Shown: positions 13,601 to 19,502 of the stretch, in pieces | Layout: each line of letters begins with the position of its first letter | How positions within the stretch are numbered: position 1 is the first letter of the stretch | Source: Verrucomicrobiota bacterium | GTDB lineage: Bacteria; Verrucomicrobiota; Verrucomicrobiia; Methylacidiphilales; Verrucolacustridaceae | Assembly: GCA_016876055.1 (NCBI GenBank) | Contig: VHDM01000016.1 | Coordinates: 1 to 19,502 of the forward strand | DNA: 19,502 nucleotides | Direction of reading: 5' to 3' | Program-made: the position numbers and the translations under genes | The notes under the pieces: model-generated | Told to the model about the DNA's origin: nothing | What the model saw: only the letters and a program-made list of their open reading frames with translations | Database searches by the model: none

Positions 13601-15245
13601 GGTGGACGGCGGTGGACATCACGAGCTTTTCGCGGATCGGATCGATCGGCGGGTTGGTGACCTGGGCAAACAGCTGGCGGAAGTACTGGTAAAGGAGCCG
13701 GGGCTTGCGGGAGAAGACGGCGAGGGCGGCATCATCGCCCATGGAGCCGATGGCTTCCTCGGCTTTTTGGATCATGGGAAGAAGGATAATTTTCAGCTCC
13801 TCGTCGGAGTAACCGAAGGAGAGCAGGCGGGCGTTGAGATCGGCGGGCGGGGCGGGAAGGTGGGCCGGCGCCGGCGGAAGCGCGCGCAGACCGGCTTGGA
13901 CCCATTCGCCGTAGGGTTTGGCGGAAGCGACGAACTTCTTGATGTCGTCGTTGCGGAGAAGTTTTTTATTCACGGTATCGACCGCGATCATTTCGCCGGG
14001 GCTGAGGCGACCTTTTTCGGCGATGTTCTTGTCGGCGAGGTCGCCGATACCGACCTCGGACCCCATCACGAGAAGGCCGTCCTTGGTGATTTTGTAGCGG
14101 GCGGGGCGGAGGCCGTTACGGTCCAGGCTGGCGGCGACGATCCGGCCGTCGCTGAAGGCAAGGGCGGCGGGCCCGTCCCACGGTTCGTTCAGGCACTCGT
14201 GGTATTCATAAAAGCCCCGGACTTCCTCGGAAAGGTTGTCTTCCGAACGGAAAGCCGAAGGGACGAGCATGAGCATGGCTTCCAGCGGACCGCGGCCGGA
14301 AATCGAGAGCAGCTCAAAGGCGTTGTCGAGCGCGGAGGAATCGCTGCCGCCAGGCTGGATGATTGGGCGGAGCAGGGGGAGGTCGGCGGGGTCGATTCCG
14401 GGGGCGGCGAGGTCGGCCTCGCGGGCACAAACCCAGTTGCGGTTGCCGCAGAGGGTGTTGATTTCCCCATTATGGGCGAGCATCCGGAAGGGATGGGCGA
14501 GCGGCCAGGTGGGGAAGGTGTTGGTGCTGTAGCGCTGGTGGAAGACGGCCAGGGAGGTTTCGAAGGCCGGATCCTGCAGGTCGGGATAAAAGCGCTCCAG
14601 TTGTGTGCCGGTGAGCATTCCCTTGTAAACGAGGACGCGGGAGCTGAAGGAAGGAATATAAAAAGGCGGGGTGCGATCGGCGGAGCAGCGGTGCTCGATC
14701 TCGTTGCGGGCGAGGAAAAGGAGGAGTTCGAAGGCGTCGTCAGGCAGCTTCTTGGCGTCAGGCCGCGCGACGAGGAGTTGTTCGATTTTGGGGGCCGAAG
14801 CGGCGGCCTTTTCACCGAGGATGCGGAGGTTGACGGGGACGGACCTCCAGCCGAGCACCTGGAGGCCACGGCGGGCGACGACCTCTTCGGCGATGCGGCG
14901 GATGTGGGCTTGGGCGTAGTTGTCGGAAGCGGGCAGAAAAAAGAAGCCGACCCCGAGATCGCCCTCGCCGTAAAGGCGCTGGCCAAGTTTTTCGACCTCA
15001 CGGCGGAAAAGTTTGGCGGGGATTTGGGTGAGGACGCCGGCACCGTCGCCGGATTTGGCGTCGGCATCGAGAGCGCCCCGGTGGGCGAGTTGGCAGACGC
15101 AACCAAGGGCCCGCTTCAGGATGGAATGGGCCTTGCGGCCCTGGATGTCCGCGACGAAGCCGACCCCGCAGGAGTCGTGCTCATGAGCCGGATGGTAAAG
15201 GCCTTGGGCTGGGGGAAGCCCATAGTTTAACGGAAATTTTGCCAT
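10698..15245 (-). CDS. gltB: Glutamate synthase large subunit
   Basis: GOGAT makes two glutamates from glutamine and 2-oxoglutarate, the second step of ammonia assimilation. From ATG 15245 the protein has 1515 residues. A class II glutaminase domain begins at Cys26 in HDSCGVGFVAD, which becomes the N-terminal nucleophile after a 25-residue propeptide is removed. The FMN synthase domain holds GEGGEDRARF, PPPHHDIYSIEDLAQLI and GHDGGTGASPLSS. The 3Fe-4S ligands lie in CVFVRQCHLNNC (C-x5-C-x4-C, near residue 1132). The C-terminal GxGxG helix region has GGLAYVLDEDG. A TTG at 15281 would add 12 residues but is not needed. No gltD gene is adjacent, so the electron donor (NADPH via a distant GltD, or ferredoxin) is open. 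No promoter stands out in the 91 bases upstream. Confidence 0.97.
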   Translation of the reverse strand: MAKFPLNYGLPPAQGLYHPAHEHDSCGVGFVADIQGRKAHSILKRALGCVCQLAHRGALDADAKSGDGAGVLTQIPAKLFRREVEKLGQRLYGEGDLGVGFFFLPASDNYAQAHIRRIAEEVVARRGLQVLGWRSVPVNLRILGEKAAASAPKIEQLLVARPDAKKLPDDAFELLLFLARNEIEHRCSADRTPPFYIPSFSSRVLVYKGMLTGTQLERFYPDLQDPAFETSLAVFHQRYSTNTFPTWPLAHPFRMLAHNGEINTLCGNRNWVCAREADLAAPGIDPADLPLLRPIIQPGGSDSSALDNAFELLSISGRGPLEAMLMLVPSAFRSEDNLSEEVRGFYEYHECLNEPWDGPAALAFSDGRIVAASLDRNGLRPARYKITKDGLLVMGSEVGIGDLADKNIAEKGRLSPGEMIAVDTVNKKLLRNDDIKKFVASAKPYGEWVQAGLRALPPAPAHLPAPPADLNARLLSFGYSDEELKIILLPMIQKAEEAIGSMGDDAALAVFSRKPRLLYQYFRQLFAQVTNPPIDPIREKLVMSTAVHLGPRPNWLTDGPDHVRLLRLESPVIAPSELPAILSHREPHLRSKTLPVLFPVSGGRDAFKKRLHELADEAAAAVQDGVSILCLSDRNTSSEQAALPMLLAVSSVHHALIRAGLRMRTSLIADTGDCRDVHHFACLVSFGASAVCPYLVWELAARWQTEGSLPDMDAAKIVSSYRQAVDKGLLKIMSKMGISMLTSYHGSQLFEAVGLGAKLVRNHFTETSSQVGGIGLDELAEETLRRHQEGYAAAGSAERLPDAGLYRWRRDGEVHSVTPPAIQALHSFVGLKGADQRNQPAQYRAYVDALSKNTPVTIRHLLRLRPGRTPVPIDEVEPVEEIRRRFTTAGMSLGALSPEAHEVLAIAMNRIGGKSNSGEGGEDRARFSTMENGDSKNSRIKQVASGRFGVTAEYLASATELEIKIAQGAKPGEGGQLPGHKVSPLIATLRRSTPGVMLISPPPHHDIYSIEDLAQLIYDLKQVNPRAKVCVKLVAEAGVGTIAAGVAKAHADVILVAGHDGGTGASPLSSIKYAGSPWELGVAETQQVLLLNGLRNRVTLRTDGGIRTGNDVVIAALLGAEEYNFGTTALIALGCVFVRQCHLNNCPTGVATQDDKFRAKFRGTPEAVVDYFNAVAQDVREILASLGVRKLDEIIGHPEFLESFVPADHAKAATVDLQPLLNVPDIDPLAPRHHTWERNDKLEDQPLDARILQDAKDALQKKRKIKLSYKIQNVHRSVGAQLSGEIAYRYGDEGLADGTIQIKLDGSSGQSFGAFLVQGVKLTLQGEANDYVGKSMSGGEIVLLPPKGVSFDPSLNSICGNTCLYGATGGKLFAYGRAGERFAVRNSGATAVIEGVGDHACEYMTRGTVVVLGPTGKNFGAGMSGGLAYVLDEDGRLEKRFNPGMVTLERLASPEDAKALQAIIYQHLEATESKKAKEILAQWDEYAPKFRKVVPHPPVSALPAGQAPAPAVAKV

Positions 15246-15319
15246 GAAATTCAAAGGTACTGAAGTTGGGGCGTGGCGCAAGGAGGAGGTTGGGAATCCG
15301 CTTGAGGATCAAAGGGTTT

Positions 15320-15336
15320 GGGGGAATTCTTCCCCC
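15320..15336. other. Perfect 7-bp inverted repeat abutting the nadK start codon
   Basis: GGGGGAA, a 3-base loop TTC, then TTCCCCC ends directly before ATG 15337. In the mRNA this hairpin would hide the G-rich stretch that might serve as ribosome binding site, so it could limit NAD kinase translation, or it may indicate that translation starts further on at GTG 15361. The repeat is seen directly; the regulatory role is inference. Confidence 0.5.
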
Positions 15337-16188
15337 ATGGCCTTACGACGAATCCGCAGGGTGGTGGTTTGCCTTCGCACGGGACGGCCGGGGAACGGGG
15401 GTGTGGCGATGGTGTTAAAGCAAATCCTGCGGGAAGCGGGGGTCAAAGCGGTCTGGACAACGGAGGGCGGGTTGACCCGGGCAGCACGGAAGGGGGTGGA
15501 CGCGTTAGTGGTAGGGGGTGGGGATGGAACAATGCTTCATGCGGCGCAGGCAACGATGGGTTCGGGGATCCCGATGCTGGGCATTAATTTGGGATCTCTG
15601 GGCTTTCTTACCTCGGTCAAGGCCGAGGAGGTCGGTTACCTGTTGCCAAAAATATTTGCCGGGCATTTTGAAGTCAGTACGCGGTCGCTCTTGGCGGCGA
15701 AGCTTGAGGGAAACCGCCAGACCTGGTGTGCGCTGAATGAGATTTCCGTGGCGCCAGCGGCCGGGAGCGTGATGGTGAGGGTCCGGGTGAAGGTGGGCGG
15801 GGAGTTTTTGAGCGAATACCACGCGGACGGGCTGCTGGTGGCGAGTCCGACCGGGTCCACGGCCTATTCCCTTTCAGCCGGCGGGCCTTTGGTCAGTCCA
15901 AAGGCCAAGGCGGTGGTGTTGACGCCGGTTTGTGCCCATGCCATGGCGCAGCGGCCGGTGGTGGTGGGCGAGGCGGAGGGGGTGGAGCTGACCCTCCCGC
16001 CTTCCGATCCGGGGGCGCTCGTGCGGGCGGATGGCGTTTTGGTAAGCCGCCTGACGCCCGGCAAGGTGCTGCGGGTGACCGTGGCCAAACCCGTGGTGCG
16101 TTTGCTGCACCCGGCGGGCGTCGGCTTCTACGGATTGGCGCGGCAGAAGTTGGGCTGGAGCGGTTCGACGGCCCGGAACGGTCGATGA
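15337..16188 (+). CDS. nadK: NAD kinase
   Basis: The enzyme phosphorylates NAD to NADP using ATP or polyphosphate. The 283-residue protein has VVGGGDGTMLHAAQ (GGDGT at 61-65, the phosphate-donor site), GINLGSLGFLTSVK, the NEISV block (usually NE/D before the second domain) and YHADGLLVASPTGSTAYSLSAGGPLVSP with the conserved ADG and TGSTAY signatures. The start ATG 15337 gives MALRRIRRVVVCLRTG. The frame is open back to an ATG at 15244, but those 31 residues do not look like the family and that ATG overlaps the divergent gltB start. GTG 15361 is another candidate. The stop overlaps the next start as ATGA, so the EIIA-type gene is translationally coupled. Confidence 0.95.
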   Translation: MALRRIRRVVVCLRTGRPGNGGVAMVLKQILREAGVKAVWTTEGGLTRAARKGVDALVVGGGDGTMLHAAQATMGSGIPMLGINLGSLGFLTSVKAEEVGYLLPKIFAGHFEVSTRSLLAAKLEGNRQTWCALNEISVAPAAGSVMVRVRVKVGGEFLSEYHADGLLVASPTGSTAYSLSAGGPLVSPKAKAVVLTPVCAHAMAQRPVVVGEAEGVELTLPPSDPGALVRADGVLVSRLTPGKVLRVTVAKPVVRLLHPAGVGFYGLARQKLGWSGSTARNGR

Positions 16189-16643
16189 ATTTGGCGGAGC
16201 TGATTCAACCGCGCTTCGTACTCCTCGATGTCCAGGAGGCCAAGCGCACGGCGGCCATCCACGAGGTGGCGAAGTTGTTGGAAAAGGATCCCGATATCCT
16301 GAATTTCCAGTCCTTCTACGATGAATTGTTGGCCCGGGAACGCCTGGAAGCCACCAGTCTCGGTTACGGGGTGGCGTTCCCACATGCCCGGACCGACCAT
16401 GTGAAAAAAATGGTTTTGGCGGTGGGGCGGAGCAAGGCCGGCGTGCTCTTTGAAAATAGCGGGGAGACGATTCATTTCATTTTTGTGATCGGAACCCCGC
16501 GCCGGATGGTGACCGAATATCTGGCGTTGGTGGGGGCGATGGCCCGGCTGCTGCGCAACCCGGCGATCCGCAGGAAATTGATGGAAGCCAAGACGCCGGC
16601 GGAGTTCGCTGGGGTGTTTGCGGAGGATCCCGAAGCGGTGTGA
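16185..16643 (+). CDS. PTS EIIA domain protein (fructose/nitrogen type, PtsN-like)
   Basis: This 152-residue stand-alone EIIA (PTS_EIIA_2) domain has the phosphorylation site His67 in GYGVAFPHARTDHV, preceded by FYDELLARERLEATSLG and followed by VGRSKAGVLF and HFIFVIGTPRRMVTEYLALVGAMARLL. Those are the usual landmarks of EIIA-Fru/EIIA-Ntr. No EIIB, EIIC, HPr or enzyme I gene is in the window, so it is more likely regulatory than a sugar transporter part. It overlaps nadK (ATGA) and the lacI-type gene (GTGA) by 4 bases each, which ties all three together. PtsN proteins elsewhere respond to nitrogen and carbon state by controlling potassium transport and other targets; which applies here is unknown. 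Confidence 0.9.
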   Translation: MNLAELIQPRFVLLDVQEAKRTAAIHEVAKLLEKDPDILNFQSFYDELLARERLEATSLGYGVAFPHARTDHVKKMVLAVGRSKAGVLFENSGETIHFIFVIGTPRRMVTEYLALVGAMARLLRNPAIRRKLMEAKTPAEFAGVFAEDPEAV

Positions 16644-17686
16644 GAGTCCGGCTGCGCGATCTGGCCGAGGGACTGGGGCTCTCGGTCATGGCGGTGTCCA
16701 AAGCCCTGCATGATGCGCCCGACATCGGGGCGGCCACCAAGGCGAGGGTCCGGGCGGAGGCGGAAAAACGGGGCTACTGGCCCAACCAGGCGGCGCGGAG
16801 CCTGCGGAGCAAACAGAGCGGGCTGATTGGACTGCTGGTGCCGGATTTGGCATCCGAGGAGGCCGCCGGGATTGCCGGAGGGTTGCTGCGGGCGGGGGAA
16901 GCCGCGAGAATTTCGGTGATGGTGGCGGCATCGGGGGAGAAAAAGGGGGGGGAGGCGGCGCAGGTGAAGGCGATGATGGGGCGGGGCTCGGAGGCGATTT
17001 TCATATTGCCCAAAATCACCACGGAACACCGCTCGCTGGCCCTGGAGGCGGTCATGCAAGCCGGCCTGCCGGTGATCTTTTTTCAAAGGTATCCGGCAGA
17101 TGTCTCGCCGGGGCGGGCGAGGGTCAGCTGGGTGGTTCGGGATATGGCTCACGCGGCGCAGTTGGTTTTGGACCATGTCTGGAAACAGGGGCACCGCTCC
17201 GTGGCCTATTTGGGCGGCCATCCGGCGGAGCGGAGCCATGCCGAGCATTGCAAAGCGGTAAGGGAGGGGGCCGCGCAAATGGGGATGGAGCTGGTGGGGG
17301 AGGCGACGATGGCGGGCCTAACCCCCGAGGATGGGGAGAGGGAAATGGAAAGAATCCTCCAAGGAAAATCCCAGCCCACCGCGGTGATCTGTGGAAACGA
17401 TGCGGTGGCTTCCGGGGCGGCGCGGGCGGTCTTGCAAGCCGGGCTGCATTTGCCGGGCGATCTGAGCATCGTGGGATTGGGCGACGGAGAACTGGCCAGG
17501 CACGGGCCGGTGGCATTGACGACGGTGGCGTTTGGGAATCTTGGCAAAGCGGGCTTTGAGCTTTGGATGGCCAGCCGGGACGGTGGGGAGATGAAACCGC
17601 GAACCGTCGGGTGTGAGTTGATTGACCGTGGATCCACCGCAGAGGCGGGGGGTGGGGGGAAGCCGTCGCCGACCCCCAGCCGCTAA
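16640..17686 (+). CDS. LacI-family transcriptional regulator
   Basis: The 348-residue repressor-type protein has an N-terminal helix-turn-helix in which LRDLAEGLGLSVMAVSKAL (residues about 5-23) binds DNA, followed by the hinge stretch GYWPNQAARSLRSKQSG near 46-62. The rest is a type 1 periplasmic-binding-like sensor domain with GLIGLLVPDLASEEAAG, HRSVAYLGGHPAERSH, AVICGNDAVASGAARAVLQAG and DLSIVGLGDGELAR. GTG 16640 overlaps the EIIA stop as GTGA. Its TAA overlaps the TAG of the convergent pfkA gene (CTAA at 17683-17686). The effector is not evident; sugar or sugar-phosphate is typical. I saw no clear LacI-type operator palindrome nearby. Confidence 0.95.
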   Translation: MRVRLRDLAEGLGLSVMAVSKALHDAPDIGAATKARVRAEAEKRGYWPNQAARSLRSKQSGLIGLLVPDLASEEAAGIAGGLLRAGEAARISVMVAASGEKKGGEAAQVKAMMGRGSEAIFILPKITTEHRSLALEAVMQAGLPVIFFQRYPADVSPGRARVSWVVRDMAHAAQLVLDHVWKQGHRSVAYLGGHPAERSHAEHCKAVREGAAQMGMELVGEATMAGLTPEDGEREMERILQGKSQPTAVICGNDAVASGAARAVLQAGLHLPGDLSIVGLGDGELARHGPVALTTVAFGNLGKAGFELWMASRDGGEMKPRTVGCELIDRGSTAEAGGGGKPSPTPSR

Positions 17687-18771
17687 TCGCCGAAGCAGAT
17701 ACCGATTTCGCGCGCGTGGTGGACGAACTGTCCCTGGGGCGGGACGGTGCGGATGCGGGCGACGGCCTCGGCGATGGGCACGCCGCCGATCTCGTAATTC
17801 TGGTAACTGACCATGTGGCTGAATTTCTTTTTCACGACCAATTCGATGGCACCGACGCCGAAGCGGGTGCCGAGAATCCGGTCCAAGGCGGTGGGGTTGC
17901 CGCCACGCTGAAGATGGCCGAGCACGACGTGCCGGGTTTCCTGGCCGGTGCGCTTTTCCATTTCCCGGGCCACCTGTTCGGCGACGCCGCCGAGGCGAAC
18001 TTCTCCCTTGCCGCGCAGGCCGGGAGCGATCGTGGAGAGTTGGCCCTTGGCGGCCACGGCGCCTTCCGCCACGACAATCATGGTGGAGGCCAGTCCATGC
18101 GAGGCGCGTTCCTTGGCGAACGCAGCGACCTTGGCGTGGTGGAACGGAATCTCGGGAATCAGGATGGCATCGGCCCCGCCGGCCAGGCCGCCATGCAGGG
18201 CAATCCAGCCAGCGTGGCGTCCCATGGTTTCCACCACCATGATCCGCTTATGGGAACGGGCGGTGGTGTGAAGGCGATCCAGGCTGTCGACCACGCAGGT
18301 GACCGCGGAGTCGAAGCCGAAGGAGGAGGCGGTGGCCAAAATGTCGTTGTCGATGGTTTTGGGCACTCCGACGACATCCACCCCGGCTTTTTGGAGCTGG
18401 AGGGAGGTGGAGAGGGAGCCATCCCCGCCGATGCAAATCAGGGCGTGGAGGTTGAGGCCCCGACAAGTATCCCGCGCCTGTCTGAGGATGGCCGGATCAA
18501 TCTCCGCTTTTTTCCCCCCGCCGACCTTGGCCACAAAGCGACCGCGGTTGGTGGTGCCAAGAATGGTACCGCCGAGATGGCTGATATGGGAGACGGAGAC
18601 CGCATCGAGCCGTTGGTATCGGACAGGGTTGAGAAGTCCCTCGTAGCCGTCCAGGAAGCCCAGAACCTCGAAACCCCGCGTGGTGGCGGCCGAAACCACC
18701 CCATGCAGCACTGCATTGAGGCCCGGGCAGTCCCCGCCGCTGGTCAGAACGCCAATTCTTTTTACCGACAC
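17683..18771 (-). CDS. pfkA: 6-phosphofructokinase (PfkA family, G104/K124 type)
   Basis: The 362-residue enzyme phosphorylates fructose 6-phosphate at C1. It starts VKRIGVLTSGGDCPGLNAVL and carries the donor-site motif IGGDGSLST, PKTIDNDI with catalytic Asp141, and ETMGRHAGWIAL. Gly118 stands at the position of E. coli Gly104, which favours ATP as donor (PPi enzymes have Asp there). Lys138 stands at the position of E. coli Gly124, where lysine is seen in PPi-dependent and mixed group III enzymes. This combination matches actinobacterial ATP-PFKs with lysine at 124, so ATP is the more likely donor. It is somewhat longer than E. coli PfkA (320). The start is GTG. It shares a convergent stop overlap with the LacI-family gene. 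Confidence 0.95.
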   Translation of the reverse strand: MSVKRIGVLTSGGDCPGLNAVLHGVVSAATTRGFEVLGFLDGYEGLLNPVRYQRLDAVSVSHISHLGGTILGTTNRGRFVAKVGGGKKAEIDPAILRQARDTCRGLNLHALICIGGDGSLSTSLQLQKAGVDVVGVPKTIDNDILATASSFGFDSAVTCVVDSLDRLHTTARSHKRIMVVETMGRHAGWIALHGGLAGGADAILIPEIPFHHAKVAAFAKERASHGLASTMIVVAEGAVAAKGQLSTIAPGLRGKGEVRLGGVAEQVAREMEKRTGQETRHVVLGHLQRGGNPTALDRILGTRFGVGAIELVVKKKFSHMVSYQNYEIGGVPIAEAVARIRTVPPQGQFVHHAREIGICFGD

Positions 18772-18823
18772 TCTTTGGGTTTACGGGACGAGGAGGAAAG
18801 TGGCGATCCTGAAGAAGTAACGA

Positions 18824-18840
18824 TTCCCATTTTTTGGGAA
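18824..18840. other. Small inverted repeat between pfkA and the cytosine deaminase gene
   Basis: TTCCCA, a 5-base T loop, then TGGGAA form a perfect 6-bp stem in the 86-base gap between two divergent starts, 18 bases before the ATG at 18858. It could be a protein-binding site or a 5' UTR hairpin, but it is short and may be chance. Confidence 0.3.
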
Positions 18841-18857
18841 GGCACTACGTTGAATCG

Positions 18858-19304
18858 ATGAACCCAGCCGACGATCTCCGATTGATGAAAGAGGCGGAGG
18901 CGGAAGCGAGGCTGGGGTTGCAGGAAGGCGGGATCCCGATCGGGTCGATCCTCGTGCGGGGTGGGCAGGTGGTGGGGCGGGGGCACAATCAGCGGGTGCA
19001 AAAGGGCAGCGCGATTTTGCATGGGGAGATGGACTGCCTGATGAATGCGGGACGGCAAAAGAGTTACCGGGATACCGTCCTCTACTCCACGTTGTGTCCG
19101 TGCTTCATGTGTGCAGGGACGATCGTGCAGTTCAAGATTCCCCGGGTGGTGGTGGGGGAGGCGGTGAACTTTCCCGGGGCGCCGGACTTTCTGCGGTCCC
19201 AAGGCGTGGCGGTAGTGATCCTGAATCAGCCGGGACTCATTCGGATGATGGCAGATTTCATCAGGGCGCAGCCCGAACTCTGGAATGAGGATATCGCCGA
19301 GTAA
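18858..19304 (+). CDS. Yeast-type cytosine deaminase (Fcy1-like)
   Basis: The 148-residue protein resembles Saccharomyces Fcy1, which hydrolyses cytosine to uracil and ammonia, and not E. coli CodA, which is an unrelated amidohydrolase. It has EGGIPIGSILV, RGHNQRVQKGSAILHGEMD (zinc ligand His55, catalytic Glu57, and Asn44 aligning with Fcy1 Asn51), STLCPCFMC (zinc ligands Cys82 and Cys85), VVVGEAVNF (Phe105 aligning with Phe114) and the C-terminal LWNEDIAE with Trp142 and Asp145, matching Trp152 and Asp155 of Fcy1. All pocket residues I can recall are kept, so cytosine is the probable substrate. ATG 18858 is chosen; a TTG at 18834 adds eight unlikely residues. The next gene, hpt, also works in base salvage. 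Confidence 0.93.
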   Translation: MNPADDLRLMKEAEAEARLGLQEGGIPIGSILVRGGQVVGRGHNQRVQKGSAILHGEMDCLMNAGRQKSYRDTVLYSTLCPCFMCAGTIVQFKIPRVVVGEAVNFPGAPDFLRSQGVAVVILNQPGLIRMMADFIRAQPELWNEDIAE

Positions 19305-19355
19305 GACCAGTGGAGGTCCGGCGGGATTTGGGGATCCGAAACAAGCGGCCGAGTC

Positions 19356-19502
19356 TCAAATCCCTTCCGGCAAAACGCGGATGGAGGGAAGCGCGCGGTA
19401 GCGTTGATCCATATCCAGGCCGTAGCCGATGACAAAGCGGTCGGCGATGGGAAAGCCGACCCAGCGGGCGGTGACCGCGCGGACGCGCTTCCTTTTTTTA
19501 TT
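19356..19502 (-). CDS. hpt: Hypoxanthine phosphoribosyltransferase, C-terminal end only
   Basis: The last 48 codons of a minus-strand gene enter from the right edge. They read VGFPIADRFVIGYGLDMD and then QRYRALPSIRVLPEGI before TGA. The F-P-I-x-D-x-F-V-x-G-Y-G-L-D and Y-R-x-L-P patterns are the C-terminal signature of hypoxanthine/guanine phosphoribosyltransferase, which converts hypoxanthine or guanine with PRPP into IMP or GMP. The PRPP-binding loop lies outside the window. A 51-base gap separates it from the convergent cytosine deaminase stop. Confidence 0.9.
   Translation of the reverse strand, partial: NKKRKRVRAVTARWVGFPIADRFVIGYGLDMDQRYRALPSIRVLPEGI

Noticed and set aside
13560..15230. 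Second 556-codon + strand open frame opposite gltB
   Set aside because: It is antisense to the glutaminase half of gltB; the equal length to the other shadow is coincidence and no motif is present.
15244..15336. N-terminal extension of NAD kinase to ATG 15244
   Set aside because: The 31 added residues do not resemble NAD kinases, and this ATG overlaps the start codon of divergent gltB.
1..19502. Mobile element, CRISPR array, tRNA or phage island
   Set aside because: No repeats with spacers, no transposase or integrase motifs, no tRNA cloverleaf and no clear compositional break were seen on either strand.

Overview
The window is GC-rich and almost fully coding. It looks like chromosomal housekeeping sequence from a Gram-negative bacterium, since it carries LPS-core genes and predicted secreted proteins. 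The mix of genes (a 6-4 photolyase-type FeS protein, an FmdB variant that has lost its cysteines, a GPP34 protein, class I FbaB aldolase, a large GOGAT subunit) would fit the PVC group, perhaps Verrucomicrobiota. That is an impression from gene content and style, not a phylogenetic result. I see no tRNA or rRNA gene, CRISPR array, insertion sequence, phage gene or attachment site. No stretch longer than about 100 bases lacks a gene.

Layout, left to right. (1) 1-2055, minus strand: a tightly overlapping operon of two unknown secreted proteins, a Kdo/WaaP-type LPS kinase and a GT9 heptosyltransferase cut by the window edge. (2) 2125-3473: a small membrane-anchored + strand protein converges on a minus-strand pair, a two-helix membrane peptide followed by a PD-(D/E)XK nuclease-like protein of unknown role. 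(3) 3566-6422, plus strand: class I fructose-bisphosphate aldolase, a PfkB-family kinase, a YebC/TACO1 protein and a DUF2256 zinc ribbon, closely spaced. (4) 6385-9103: an RluE-like pseudouridine synthase (-), a rhodanese with a membrane tail (+) and an iron-sulfur photolyase of the FeS-BCP class (-). (5) 9183-10687: a GPP34 protein (+), a cysteine-poor FmdB-like protein (-) and a conserved-looking unknown (+). (6) 10698-15245: the large glutamate synthase subunit (-), with no small subunit beside it. (7) 15337-17686, plus strand: NAD kinase, an EIIA-type PTS protein and a LacI-family regulator, coupled by 4-base overlaps. (8) 17683-19502: 6-phosphofructokinase (-), a yeast-type cytosine deaminase (+) and the C-terminal end of hypoxanthine phosphoribosyltransferase (-).

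Together the genes cover sugar-phosphate metabolism (pfkA, fba, a PfkB kinase), nitrogen assimilation (gltB), NADP supply (nadK), base salvage (cytosine deaminase, hpt), LPS core assembly, and RNA, translation and DNA repair functions (rluE-like, yebC, photolyase). An EIIA/LacI pair sits next to pfkA and may link carbon status to transcription; this is inference. Convergent neighbours overlap or abut at almost every junction, so there is no room for ordinary intergenic terminators.

I did not find a clear new multi-gene system. The best leads are the nuclease-like protein with its membrane-peptide partner, the unknown secreted pair in the LPS operon, the GPP34/FmdB-variant/unknown cluster, and the nadK-EIIA-lacI arrangement.
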